Of a stretch of DNA of 64,000 nucleotides, positions 49,016 to 59,882 are shown in pieces. This stretch comes from Todiramphus chloris collaris (taxonomy: Eukaryota; Chordata; Aves; Coraciiformes; Alcedinidae): positions 1,962,451 through 2,026,450 of the forward strand of contig JANVCC010000072.1 of NCBI GenBank assembly GCA_025345505.1. Direction: 5' to 3'. Positions within the stretch are counted from its first letter, which is position 1. Every line of letters begins with the position of its first letter. The notes under the pieces are model-generated. The model ran no database searches. It had not been told where the DNA came from and saw only the letters and a list, made by a program, of their open reading frames with translations. The translations under genes and the position numbers were made by a program.

Positions 49016-52000
49016 TGTGCTGGGTCAGTCGGCTTGCATGCCTGTGCTTAGAAGAGCTTCACAGTCTGCAATCATCTGGAGACGTTCAAGGTATAATGCC
49101 ATTAATATTTTACAATCACCTTGACAAGGAAGAAACTTATAGTAGGAAAACCAAATCACGTTGGTTTTCTGTGTCTTTGAGACTCATGCTAAAGCTTTTT
49201 TTTAAATGGTGGTAAGGGCAATAAAAACCTGGTCCAGCCCAAACTTCAGCAAACAGCAGAAGATGGGGCATCTTGTTCAGAAGAGATTTAGCCAATGCTT
49301 GTTTGCAAAACCTCAATGAAATCATATTTGTGTGCAACATCTTTGTTCAGGACTTTTCAGTTCACGCTTTGATAAGTATTTCAGAAGTATTTCAGGTAAA
49401 CCAGTCATGCTGTAAAGTCATACCTGAGACTCAAAAGTGGATCCACAATAAGCAGCCGGGAGAACTAGAGGAGTATGTTTGAAACAGGCAGGATTCGTGC
49501 CAACTATTATACTGATTTGCATTTTGATCTAGTCAAATTAAACTGCTTTGTAATTGAAAAGCATAACGACCCTTGTGAGCTCACTTGTGGAATATAGATT
49601 TTCTGTTGATGACATTCAGGTAGACCTTAGCACCCTCCATATTAATTCCATCTATGTTTAGGGTTTCTGCTCTTTGGTAGAAGAAAAGCTGACTTGTACC
49701 TGCAGAGAGTGCATTCCCTCAACAAGTCTAGAAAGAAGCCGTGGGATTCGCATGGGAAGTTATCTGTGTAAGGCAGTAAAAAAGAGAGAAATGCGTTGCT
49801 TTAGAAAAGCATTAGCGTCAAGGAGTTTGTGGTGGAACTGCATTTGAGTTGCAATCTAGTAAAAAAAGCCCCCGCTGAAGCAGATAACTAATTTGCTACG
49901 TTAGTCAGGCTGCTCAGGTTACCTCCCTGATGTTTTGGGCTGCAGGGACCCTGCTTCAGGGCTCTGTTGCTCTCAGTAGCCAGAGCTGTGGGACCGCAGA
50001 TGAATAGGACGGAGTGGCAGGAGGGTCAACGGGAGAGCTTTGTGTTTTTAGACAGTCCTTTTGCTTCTAGGAAAGTTAATTAGGAAGTGAAACCTTAAGC
50101 AGTTGACAGTGTGCATTGTTGGCTGCTAGTGCTCTGTGACAAATACCACTGAAAAGTACTTCACTTTCTTTTGTAAACAGAAAGGTAAGGAATTTCCACA
50201 AAAATGTATTGGTGAAGATCTGCTTTTCGTCATGGCCTAACCACATAGTAAACAACAGAAATAACTTGTTTTAATAAAGCATGGTGTTGAAACATTTATC
50301 AGCAGGCTCTTTCTCTCCATTTCAAAGGTATGTTTAGGTAAGAGGAACTGTTGCCTTGAAGAAACCCAATCTGTAACTTTGTTATAACATTTTCTTCAGG
50401 TCAAGGTCATGAAACTTAAGGAAAACTTTGGCTTTTGGTCCATCGTACAATTACGCCCGAGTTGATTAACACAGTATGCTGAAACAGCCATCTAAGAATT
50501 TCTTAGGATTTAAACATATCCCAAATAGTAGTTACATAAAAATTATTCTAGTAGTCACATTATAAAAAAGCATGACTTCATCTTTATTGTCATTTTTTTT
50601 GCATGTAGCCATGCAGAGTTATGAGGCAAGTGTAATAATCCATGTATTTTAATTTCTCTATATAACAATAAAAAGATTAACATGCCTTTCTCCTAAGGGC
50701 TGGGTTCCCTTGAGTGGCACCAATATAAGTCTCTGGAGAATTAATAAACTAGGCCTGGGGATTTGGGAGTTAAAGCCTGTTAAAACAGTTATATAAAAGG
50801 TGTAGCAGTTGTGGAAGTAAGATTTGCAACTCAACAAGCCGTCTCCACAGATGTTTTTTCTCCGAGGGGCTGGTAAAGAGGGAGGAGGGAATGGCACTGA
50901 GACCTGCACGTCTGTGGTAGAGCCACGCAGGCTGCTGCGTAGTCTCACACAGGGGAAAGCTTCTAAGCAAGAGCCAGGCTCTTTGCAGCCTCCGTCCCCC
51001 TGTACTGACCAGGCTGGAGCAGCTGTGGCTGCGCTGAGCCGCTCTCTCCGCAGCTCGCTGCTTACCCGTGCTGTGCCCTTGCTTGTGTCCATTAATCCCA
51101 GTCCTTGTGGCAATGCCACGGTTTCCTCAGCCATGCAGATATTTTGCAGTGGTTTTCCCTTTTGCCAGTTTTCCCTGCAGAAAGGGAGAATTTAGTTCTC
51201 TGTTTATACATTCCTGTGAAGTGATGCTCTATCTGTTTTCACAAGGCTGTGTAATGCCATTTAGATTTAGTCCACAGAGTGATCTGGTTTTGAAGATCAT
51301 TTTAAATATCAAATTATTCTGAAACATCCACATTTTTTTCTGTAAGAAACTCCCCAAATATTATTAGACCTAGGGTTTGTTTTTTTTTTTTTTGGAGGGT
51401 TGCTTTTAAAAAAAAAAGAGTAGGAGGATTTTTGAAAGTCCTTAGTACCAGCTTAAATTTATTCCTACTCCTTCCTAATGTATTCAGGATGTAAATCCCA
51501 CACGCTGTAAAATTGATAATAACAAATCTATTGAACAGGATAACCGTGGGGTAACGGTGCTTGAGTGAGGTAGACACCTGAGTAAGGTTAGGTTGCTACT
51601 GTAGATCAGAACTGCACTTCAGGCACTTCAAATGATGCCAGGGTGGGGTGATTCCAGGCTGAGGACATGAAATGAGCTTGCCCGTCGCTCTTGCTGCTGT
51701 GTAACTATAGATGAGCATAGGGAGGGATCGAAGAAGGCTGAAGGGCTGCAGGGGTGTGGATCTGCCCCTGCCCGTGGGCGCATTTTGGTCTGGGAGGAGG
51801 ATTCCACGCTTATCAATCCCGTCATGAGCTCATTCTTCATTTCTTGAGCAGAGAGGAATGTTTATTCAGCTGACACAGTTCCTGGGAAAGAGAGTAGAAG
51901 GAGAAACCACTGCATGACAGTCTTCTTCCTTATCATCCATAGTGGTGATGTATCCGTGCAGCATGCACAGTGTGGGAAGGGATGGGGAAGGATGGCCAGC

Positions 52001-53262
52001 TATGAAGTACTTGAATGCACAGGGGATTATTACCCCATTTCTCTCTATCTTCAGCAATATTCATCTGAACTTAGTCTCCCAAACCTTAATCAAAATGACC
52101 CTTTTCAATCGAGCGGTTGATTAACCCCAAAAGGCTCCATCTTTCAGTGAGCTTAAGGAAATTCAAATAATCTACGTGGAGTATGCAGTGCTGATTTAGA
52201 CCAGGGTATGTATTCACAGCGGAGTCACGGGGTGGAGGCACAGGAAAGGGCTGGGAGCAGACCATGCGGGTGGCTGCCCTGGGCCCAGCTTCAGCCTGCC
52301 GGGGAAGAGCTGGGAGCAGGGCACTGCCTTCCAGCTCCCACGTGGCCTTTGTGTGGGAGCAAGCGGATTTGGAAGGGCGCGATTCGACTTGTAGGAGAGG
52401 CGCTCAAGGCGCGGGGCGAGCTGAGGAACGGTCCCTTGTCTGATTTCTTCTGGGGACTGCTTTTCCATCACGACAGCAGATCTATCCCTTCCAGTCTGGT
52501 GTGGCCCGTGTCTCGGTGAACGGACTGCTGGCCTTCGGCTGCACCTCCTTAGGGAAATTGCTTTGACCTCTATTGGCGTTTGTTGGCCTGACTGCTAGCC
52601 TGTCCCCAAGGTGGAGTGTAGTTACCCCTTTCTACTTAAGCTGGCATGTTTAGTTTAAAACCAGAAGGAATTAGAGCTGCTCGGTTTTCTAGAAATAACT
52701 TTTCTTCTGTCTTTATCACCTACAGAATGCCTGGAGAGCTTCAAACTAATAGCAAGGTTATGTAAGAGAATAGGAAGTAAAAACAGACATATATTTTAAT
52801 TCTGCAGAAACACCCCTGTTGCATTTACTCTTTCAACACTGTAAACGAGTCTTCTATATACTTTGGCACTACAAAGCATTTCAAAGATACTTCTGGTGAA
52901 CGCCAATACCGTATCCATCCTTCTAAACCTCAGCCTTCAGGAATGTACATATTGTATAAGTGGAACAAAAAAGTCAACCTCGACGTTTCAAGCAATCAGT
53001 CTGATTCCGGTCACGGCAATTACTCTTTCTGTCAGCAGAACTAAAATTTACAATCAGGAAATCAAAGAGTCAAACATATTCCTGTATAATGCACCATAAG
53101 CTGCATGTAAATGAGATCACCCTGCTGGAAAACCTGCTTCCTCTCATTTGCCTGAGCAGAGCTGGGCGGCCTCCGTGCGCTGCACAGAAGCGCGCAGCAC
53201 GCTCAGCCCTGACCCACGGGCAGGTGGAAGGAGCAGGGTCCTGGGCAGGACCGTGCTGCTGT
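49016..53262. other. Non-coding sequence, no gene recognised
   Basis: No repeat family or gene is recognised. A T14 run (51380-51393) faces an A10 run (51408-51417), a small homopolymer inverted pair. GC-richer parts at 50.85-51.12 and 52.22-52.52 kb give longer open frames (123 and 158 codons on opposite strands near 50.7-51.2 kb) that overlap each other and have no domain. Confidence 0.5.
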
Positions 53263-53424
53263 GCTAGGGCAGGATGCTGCTCTGCACCCAGCCCTCTCCT
53301 TGCCACTGCTGGAGCTGCTAGGGCAGGATGCTGCTGCGCACCCAGCCCTCTCCTTGCCACTGCTGGAGCTGCTAGGGCAGGATGCTGCTGTGCACCCAGC
53401 CCTCTCCTTGCCACTGCTGGAGCT
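53263..53424. repeat. 54-bp minisatellite, three copies
   Basis: Three head-to-tail units begin at 53263, 53317 and 53371, each opening with GCTAGGGCAGGATGCTGCT and ending with CTTGCCACTGCTGGA plus GCT. They differ chiefly at one triplet-sized spot (CTG, GCG or GTG before CACCC). Partial unit ends, such as CTGGAGCTGCTGGAGCTGG, continue to about 53435. Because 54 is a multiple of 3, any frame open in one unit stays open in all. This explains the long open frames on both strands, including the longest of the window (53089-53691, 200 codons). Confidence 0.93.
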
Positions 53425-53435
53425 GCTGGAGCTGG

Positions 53436-54615
53436 CAGCACTGCAGAGAAAGCAGAAGAGATGAAGGCCAGGCTGGAGCAAGGCAGAGACAGCTGTCCTG
53501 CTCTCCATTCTCCTGCCACCCTGGAGCAGCCCATCAGTCCTAGCCACATTTCTCCCCTTTTTTGTCATCTCCTCCTCAAGGGACACCCAACTAGCTTCAT
53601 GCCATCATGTCTGTCTTTTTTTTTTCTTTCTGGGAGCGAGGCATTGACAGTTTTCCCCTTTGTTCCTCATGGGTTCATTGGAAATGGCTGAGGAAAACAG
53701 GGAACAGCCAATTTATGTGACACTCTCTCAGACAAACAAACGGGAAAGTGGGACTTTTGATGCTGGTCTGGACAATGTAATTAAAATTATCCTTGGGAGG
53801 CACTTGTAAGCTGACCCTTGGAAAACAACCTGGCTGGTCAGATCAGGTTTTGGAAAGGGCTTTCTCATTTCTTAACAGGGGTGATACTGCATTTTACTGA
53901 TTCTATAGCATTATTTTTTCTCTTTGAAGAATTCTTGTGGTTTTATTTAGAAAATAGCATAGATTTTGAGACATTTACTTCATCTTCTTTCACTGAATTA
54001 CCTTCTACAAATAGTTTAGAACTAGAATTCCTTTCCTAGGGACTTTAAAAAAACAAAAAAAAAACCACCCCCAAAAAAAAAAAAGAGAGAAAAAGAAAAT
54101 ATATCTCATTTCAGTTGACAAGAATCAGTAAACTGGTTCCCAGATCTGGGAACCTTTCCTTTTGGTAATACATAATCCTCTCTGACTACATTCATTTAAT
54201 TCTTCAAGCCCACTCTGCACTTCGGTGTGTTCTCAGGTTTCTACCCCTTCATAGTACATTTTTAACACATAGAAATAAAGCCTGAAAGCTAATTACATTA
54301 ACCAGCTTTAAGGTAATTTCAAGCATACTTGGTCTTGTGAAAAAAGTTACGTCTAACTTTAAAAATAATTTCTGGTAACAATTATACAAGGACTGTCATA
54401 AATATTTCTGTTCTGCTGAGCAGGATTTTGCCTTTAGAACAATAATAGTATCATTAACTGTTTTTATCATAGCAGCAAAAAAAAAGAAACAGGTGAGGCT
54501 GAGTCCTGGTGCGCTCAGTCCCCCCACTCACAGCCACCCCTGAGAGCCTACCCTTCTCTAAATAACTTATAACCCAAGGGGATGCTTGAGATAAAGGTGA
54601 CAGGGGTGCACAGCT
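53436..54615. other. Non-coding sequence, no gene recognised
   Basis: No gene is recognised. There is an A/C-rich simple tract around 54048-54105 (A runs interrupted by C and G) and otherwise AT-rich unique sequence. The GC-rich end of the minisatellite flank grades into this part by about 53.6 kb. Confidence 0.5.
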
Positions 54616-54719
54616 TTCCTTCCTTCCTTCCTTCCTTCCTTCCTTCCTTCCTTCCTTCCTTCNNNNNNNNNNTCCTTCCTTCCTTCCTTCCTTCCTTCCT
54701 TCCTTCCTTCCTTCCTTCC
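54616..54719. repeat. (TTCC)n tetranucleotide array containing an assembly gap
   Basis: Pure TTCC units run from about 54616 to the gap at 54663-54672 (ten N) and continue to 54719. The true array length is unknown because the N run is a placeholder in the middle of the repeat. Open frames that read lysine-glutamate-glycine-arginine repeats on the reverse strand, or leucine-proline-serine-phenylalanine repeats on the forward strand, come only from this array. Confidence 0.97.
54663..54672. other. Assembly gap (10 N)
   Basis: Ten undetermined bases inside the TTCC array. The round number suggests a nominal gap rather than a measured size. Confidence 0.98.
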
Positions 54720-54794
54720 CAACAACAACCCATAGATGGATCCATCCCTGCAACATCCCTCCAACACGCTGCAAAACTCTGAAGGCTCTGAATC

Positions 54795-54817
54795 GGGGGG
54801 ATGGATGGGGAGGGGGG
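54795..54817 (+). repeat. G-run cluster
   Basis: GGGGGG, ATGGAT, GGGG, A and GGGGGG follow each other. Such a cluster may form a G-quadruplex-like fold. It lies about 75 bases right of the TTCC array, and both may have hampered sequencing. Confidence 0.5.
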
Positions 54818-57800
54818 TTGTCTCCTGCCCGTTCTTATCCCATCACATGAGACATTGCTGCCTGGGAGAAGAAAAGCCTCACCTGGAATAGTACAGGGCA
54901 TGTCCCAAAGGCGGTGGGAAATGCTTTTTCTCTGCTCACTGTATATGTGTCGGTATATTTTAAAGTTAGTTCACATATTTTTGCTCAAGTTCTATAACAG
55001 TATGGCTTTCTACATCCCATCTTCTGTGCCTTTCAGTTGGGGCTGTGTTCTGTGGCATTCAGTATTCTCTGGTGAGAATGGAGTATGCTTTCGTGCTTAG
55101 ATGTCTGCACATCTTGTCTCAGCAAAGGGAATCTGATCCGGTAAATGCACCTGACAAGGCCTAATTTGTTCGTGTAGTTTGAAATTAATCATTGATGTAG
55201 TCGGTTAAAAATCACAACTTGAGATCATGAAGAAATGTGTGGGAAGCAATTCTGGACTTATAACTTTGGAAGAATGTGAGAATTCACATTTATTAAGCCA
55301 AAATATAATAAATTCAAAATGTAAAATCCAAATCCAAGTAGGCCAGATGATAAACATGTTTCAGTGCAATGCACACAGCTGCTCTACTCTGTTGTTTCCA
55401 GTCCTTTTCTGTCTGATCTATTTACTTCTCCTTAATAGCTGCAGGATGTATTTATTGGGACCAAGATTTTCCCTAGTTGTTCGCAGCACAACTTTCTGGT
55501 TCAAGGAAAGGCTCATTTCTTTGAACTGTTTTTCTAGTAAGAGCAGAAAGCACAGCAAATACTAAATTAAAAACTCCTAAACACATTTCAGAGCCAGTCA
55601 TAGAGGGGAGATGTTACTTTTTGTAGGGTTACTCGATGGGGGTGCACCCTTTGCAGTGCAGAAAGCCATGCCACCCACCTTCGTGGCTCCTGGGTGAGGA
55701 GGCAACAAGTAAGATCCTGTCCTGGAAGAAAAAGCATCCATAGATTTGGTTGTCCTGCACGCCAGCTGCAAACACTGATACAAAGGGGTAACCTGACAAA
55801 TCCTGCAGGGAACAGCAAAACCTAGGTGTGCATTGGTGGAGTTCCTGGCCAGCTCCAGGACAGCTGCTCACCATACCCTGCCTGGGAAGATGTCCTGTAT
55901 CGTAACGTGCACTTTAATAGTACTTCCATACCAGGGGAAACATCCTCTTTGCAAAAACAGGGGTCCATATATTGACCTGTGACAATAAAATGCTCTCCAC
56001 GAAGTGCAGAGTGAGAGGGAATTAGTTTAAAAACATTGGCCTCGGTGGAGGATGGAGAGGGAATATGATAAGACACTGGACTTAAGTAGGGGTCAGGGCA
56101 CAGGTATGCAGAGCTTTGACTGTGAAAGTGGAAAGCGCTGAGGTAAGGTGATATCCCTCAGATGGGAATAGCTGCAGTCCAGCAGGAATTTCAGCCGGCT
56201 GTGGCCATTGTGCCCCTGTCACAGACTTGGAGCCCCTGTGTGAGCAGATGAACTTGAGGGAGAAAGCACAGCTACTACTGCCTGAATAAAGCGTGTTTCT
56301 GACACACTGGTGCCAACAAGGCACAAGTGATTTGGGCACATTCTCGTGGCAATCCAAGCTGTAACACAGGCAGCCCTGGCTGGTTTACTCCCAGCTCATG
56401 CTCTGCATCACAGCCCTCCCTCATGTTCCCTCCACAAGCCACAGGGACTGTGATGCATATTCCACACTGCCTTCCCGAGGTGTGAAATTCTTAAGCAGCT
56501 GGTCTTACTTGATATGACATCTTAAAATCCTTATTTTTTTTGTTAGAGGCTTTTTTTTATTTTTTTTTTTTTCATAGATGTGTATATTGCACGGGAAAAA
56601 AAGACACAGATTAGATTCATGTGGTTCCAGGAATGTTTTCACAAGTTTTGGCCAGGACTCTTGATCTAGTGACTGTGTGGCATAACACATCATTGAGCTC
56701 CTTGGTCCTGGGAACACATGGTGAGACGATCTTGTGTCTGAAATGCTCTGAGCTGCACACACATGCCATGGGATGGACCCGCTAGCTGTACTTTGTGAAG
56801 GAGAGGGAAGTAGATTAACCACTTATCTTCTTGAAAATGGAATATCTGTAACAGAGAGGGTGAAGATAGAGCATCTCGTGTTAGTGTGGTGTCAGTGCTC
56901 CCTGTTGGCTCTACATTCCCTCATTCTACTTCACATTTACTGTTTTCTAATCCACATGCTTACTTGCGGGGTTATGACTTCCCATAAAACACATCTGTGT
57001 TGTCTCATGTCTTTTGCAAACTCTCTTCTACTGTGTCTCTGGTTCCCTTTATTGAGACAGAAAGTGGGAAAGGAAATTTTCATCACCTGGTTTGGTTTTT
57101 AATCGAATTGTCTGAATATGATAGCTCAGAACTGCAACCTGAATCGGATTGTCCCAACCAAACCAAACCCCCCCAAAAAACAAACCCCAAAGCAAAACCA
57201 ACCAAAGTCTGTACAGAAGCAGCTGGATATGGCACGGGCTGGGGAGAGGACACATGCTGCTACCATTCCTGCAACACTCAACGATGTCCAACACACTTAC
57301 TGCAGGGTGGGGAGAACCAGAACCGTTTCTTGAGCTGATGCTTAATTATTTGTGTGGATTTTCCTTAGATTGGCATCAACACTTAAATGAACAGTTTTGT
57401 GAAGAAGTACACACTAAAGATAATGTTATTCCTGTTGTTTCCATGGCAATGGACATGCTTGATGGAATATATCAATCACGTGTGCTCTGCAACCATCTGG
57501 TTTCACAGTCCTCATTTCAGACACTTTAGGAATGAAATGTAGGTGAACTTTAATCAGGTTTGTAATTACTGCTGTCCTTACAGAAATTATTTAACGTGAT
57601 TTTGCAGCTGCCTCAGCATAAGGCCCAAAGGTCTTTTTAGGGTTTTATTGCCACTTTTAGGGAACGGTTTAAGAATTGTTATTGTACTTTAGCTACAAGA
57701 TGCCACTGTTTCTTCTTGGTTTCTGAAACTGTGTTATAATGACATCACATTAAGGTATTTTTTTTTCCAGGCTCCAAGAAGGTCACAGTTATTTTTTCCA

Positions 57801-59479
57801 AATGGCTCTGTCAAGCATAAAAATTAACCATACTTTGAGCTAGATTTTCTGTATTTGTAATGTATGTTTATGTTAGAGTTTCTGTCAAAACAGGGATTAA
57901 AGATAAATGTAGCTAATTAAAAGAACATTTGCTTAGAGCTCCTGGTAATAGATACCTCATTGTGGGGTCTTGAGGTAAAGCTTACTTTAACAACTGATTC
58001 AGTTTATGGGATTATGCTATTTCAATTTTCCAAATTGTGCATATTAGCCTGAGAACAATCAAGTTAAGTCTGTAAGTAAACTGCAGAAGAGAAGCCAGGG
58101 TGTACATGCTAGCTATGTAAAATGTTCTTGTCGGCTCTACTTCCTACACTTCATCATTTCGAGTAATGCTTCACAGCAGTATATGTAAGTGAAAACTGGT
58201 TTTACAGAAGGCAAAAAATCTATCTGGCACTGGAGGGGTCAAAAGTTGCAAACTGTAGTGTAAGGTAAAAAACCAAAAAAACAAACAAAAAAATATCCCA
58301 TATCAAATTAGGTAATTGTTTCTTTATATCTTACCTTATTTTACTAAACAGCTGTGCCCACAACATTCATTTTACTGCACATAACATCTGTGTTATCCTA
58401 GGGACTCCTGTGCTGGGGGAAAGATCGATGCCAACTGCAATTGCATCGAGTTTCCATAAACTTCCAATGACCAATAATAAAAAGCAAGTAACATAATAAT
58501 ATATTTCTGTAGTGCCTTTCATATTAAGGGATTTCAAAGATAACTACAAGCTGTAGGCCCAATCCTTTAGCTATTACAGAAACAAAATTGTCATTGATTT
58601 CGGCAAACTTATGCCAGAAGAAAGATGCCAGAAGAAAGGTGTCAGGATCTGGCCCTATACACTGCATGCACTGATCACTTCATCCACTAATAAAGTTCAC
58701 TCATTTTTTGGATGGGGCTTGGCAGTTGCTTGACATGAGTGGTCTTGAGCTGACTCAGTGTCAATAGAAAGATAAAGAAAACCATAGTTCTTTAGTTAAG
58801 TTTTTGGATTTCAGTGGAGCAAACCGATAAACTGAGAGAACAGGTTAGGAGAGACAGCTGGGGCTGAGTTGTTCAGGGCCTACCAAGTGGAGAAGCTTTG
58901 GGATTGCTTCAGGACAAAGATGCTGAGGACTTCATCGAAGTATCACAAGCAATGGAGAAAACTACTGGAGGGATGTGTTTCAGACCTGGCTGGGGGAATT
59001 GCTACCTCAGGAAGTATATTTGGAATGGGTGAGGAGCCTGCAGGAGCTGAAAGACTGGTCTACGAGGAAATCCTTGATGTAAATGGCAAAAAGAGTGGGA
59101 ATACAATGAGAACTGATCGGTGTCAGGCTGGGTTTGGTCTAGCGAGGAATATCAAAAGAAACCCCAGCGTTTGCCCGCTGGAGGTACGAAGTGGGACTTC
59201 TGTGCACTGAGAATGGGATAGAGATGCAGGCCTTGCCTGTCACCATCCCAAGAGACTGAAAGATCTGCACATTTCATTGCGCGTTTGGGCAGAGCGAACG
59301 TTGGCACAGCAGGCCAGGAGGGCAGGAAGGAAAATGTCTATATTTAAGTGCAGGAAAAGACACCCAGACTGCCACGGACACATAAGTCTGGACTAAACTG
59401 TATGCAAGGCCTGCAGCAGGCTTTGAGGGAGATGCTGCAGGAGTACTAGGAGAGAAATTAAAAATAGTAAAATACAAAT
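54818..59479. other. Repeat-poor non-coding sequence, no gene recognised
   Basis: No gene is recognised. T-rich homopolymers lie at 56.53-56.57 kb and an A/C-rich stretch at 57.16-57.21 kb. The bases around 58508-58550 (TAGTGCCTTTCATATTAAGG, GATTTCAAAG) resemble the antisense right end of a MIR-type SINE but are too short to be sure. A 14-base unit ATGCCAGAAGAAAG is duplicated in tandem at 58611-58638. The forward frame at 58869-59210 has no domain. Confidence 0.45.
58611..58638. repeat. 14-bp tandem duplication
   Basis: ATGCCAGAAGAAAG occurs twice head to tail without change, indicating a recent slippage or duplication event. No gene is associated. Confidence 0.85.
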
Positions 59480-59495
59480 CATAGTTTAGCAAGCA

Positions 59496-59606
59496 TTGAT
59501 CACACCGGACTGGTATTTCTATGTAGTTACTGATTTTATAGACAAAAATAATGTGGAAAATGCATTCTATCAAGATTTCAGGAAAATGCTCTGGAAACAA
59601 ATGGGT
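59496..59606 (+). pseudogene. CR1 reverse transcriptase palm remnant
   Basis: The frame reads FYVVTDFIDKNNVENAFYQD and continues FRKMLW. This matches the CR1 palm motif A region (consensus of the type VTGFVDKGxAVDVIYLDFSKAFD). The catalytic aspartate of motif A is kept (YQDF for YLDF) although neighbouring residues have drifted. The frame runs on past the match to a stop near 59684 through sequence that no longer aligns because of the internal deletion. Confidence 0.75.
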
Positions 59607-59693
59607 AACCTTTACTTGGAGAAGGTAAGGGGGAGGGCACAGAGGAAAGCAGCAGGGAGAAAAGAGTCCTTTAAGCTAAATTAAAATTTTCAT

Positions 59694-59882
59694 GTGTGGA
59701 GTGGGTGTAAACTGAGAAGAAACAAGTTTAAGCTGAAAATTAGAAGGCAGTTCTTCATTGTTAGGGCAAGTGTGTTTTGGAATATTATCCAGTTGAATAA
59801 TGGAGACCAAGACCCAATAAATTTTATGTTGGAGCTTGAAGAGTGTATGAAAGAAATTATACAATGTGTTTACTTGCAGTAA
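59694..59882 (+). pseudogene. CR1 polyprotein C-terminal remnant
   Basis: The frame reads CKLRRNKFKLKIRRQFFIVR followed by ASVFWNIIQ, matching the CR1 C-terminal signature (of the type KLxRxxFKLKIRRNFFxVRxxxFWNxLP). The distal part is diverged and ends near 59882 with TAA. It is the second half of the deleted copy and not functional. Confidence 0.8.

Noticed and set aside
53089-53691. 200-codon forward open frame, the longest in the window
   Set aside because: Its length is produced by a 54-base tandem repeat and GC-rich flanks, and long frames are open on the opposite strand too. No domain, signal peptide or splice context supports a gene.
54454-54901. Open frames encoding lysine-glutamate-glycine-arginine repeats
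   Set aside because: They are a direct translation of the TTCC/GGAA array and run through the N gap.
58508-58560. TAGTGCCTTTCATATTAAGG with GATTTCAAAG, like the antisense right end of a MIR-type SINE
   Set aside because: Only some 45 bases agree and the core region is absent, so it is not called as a separate element.
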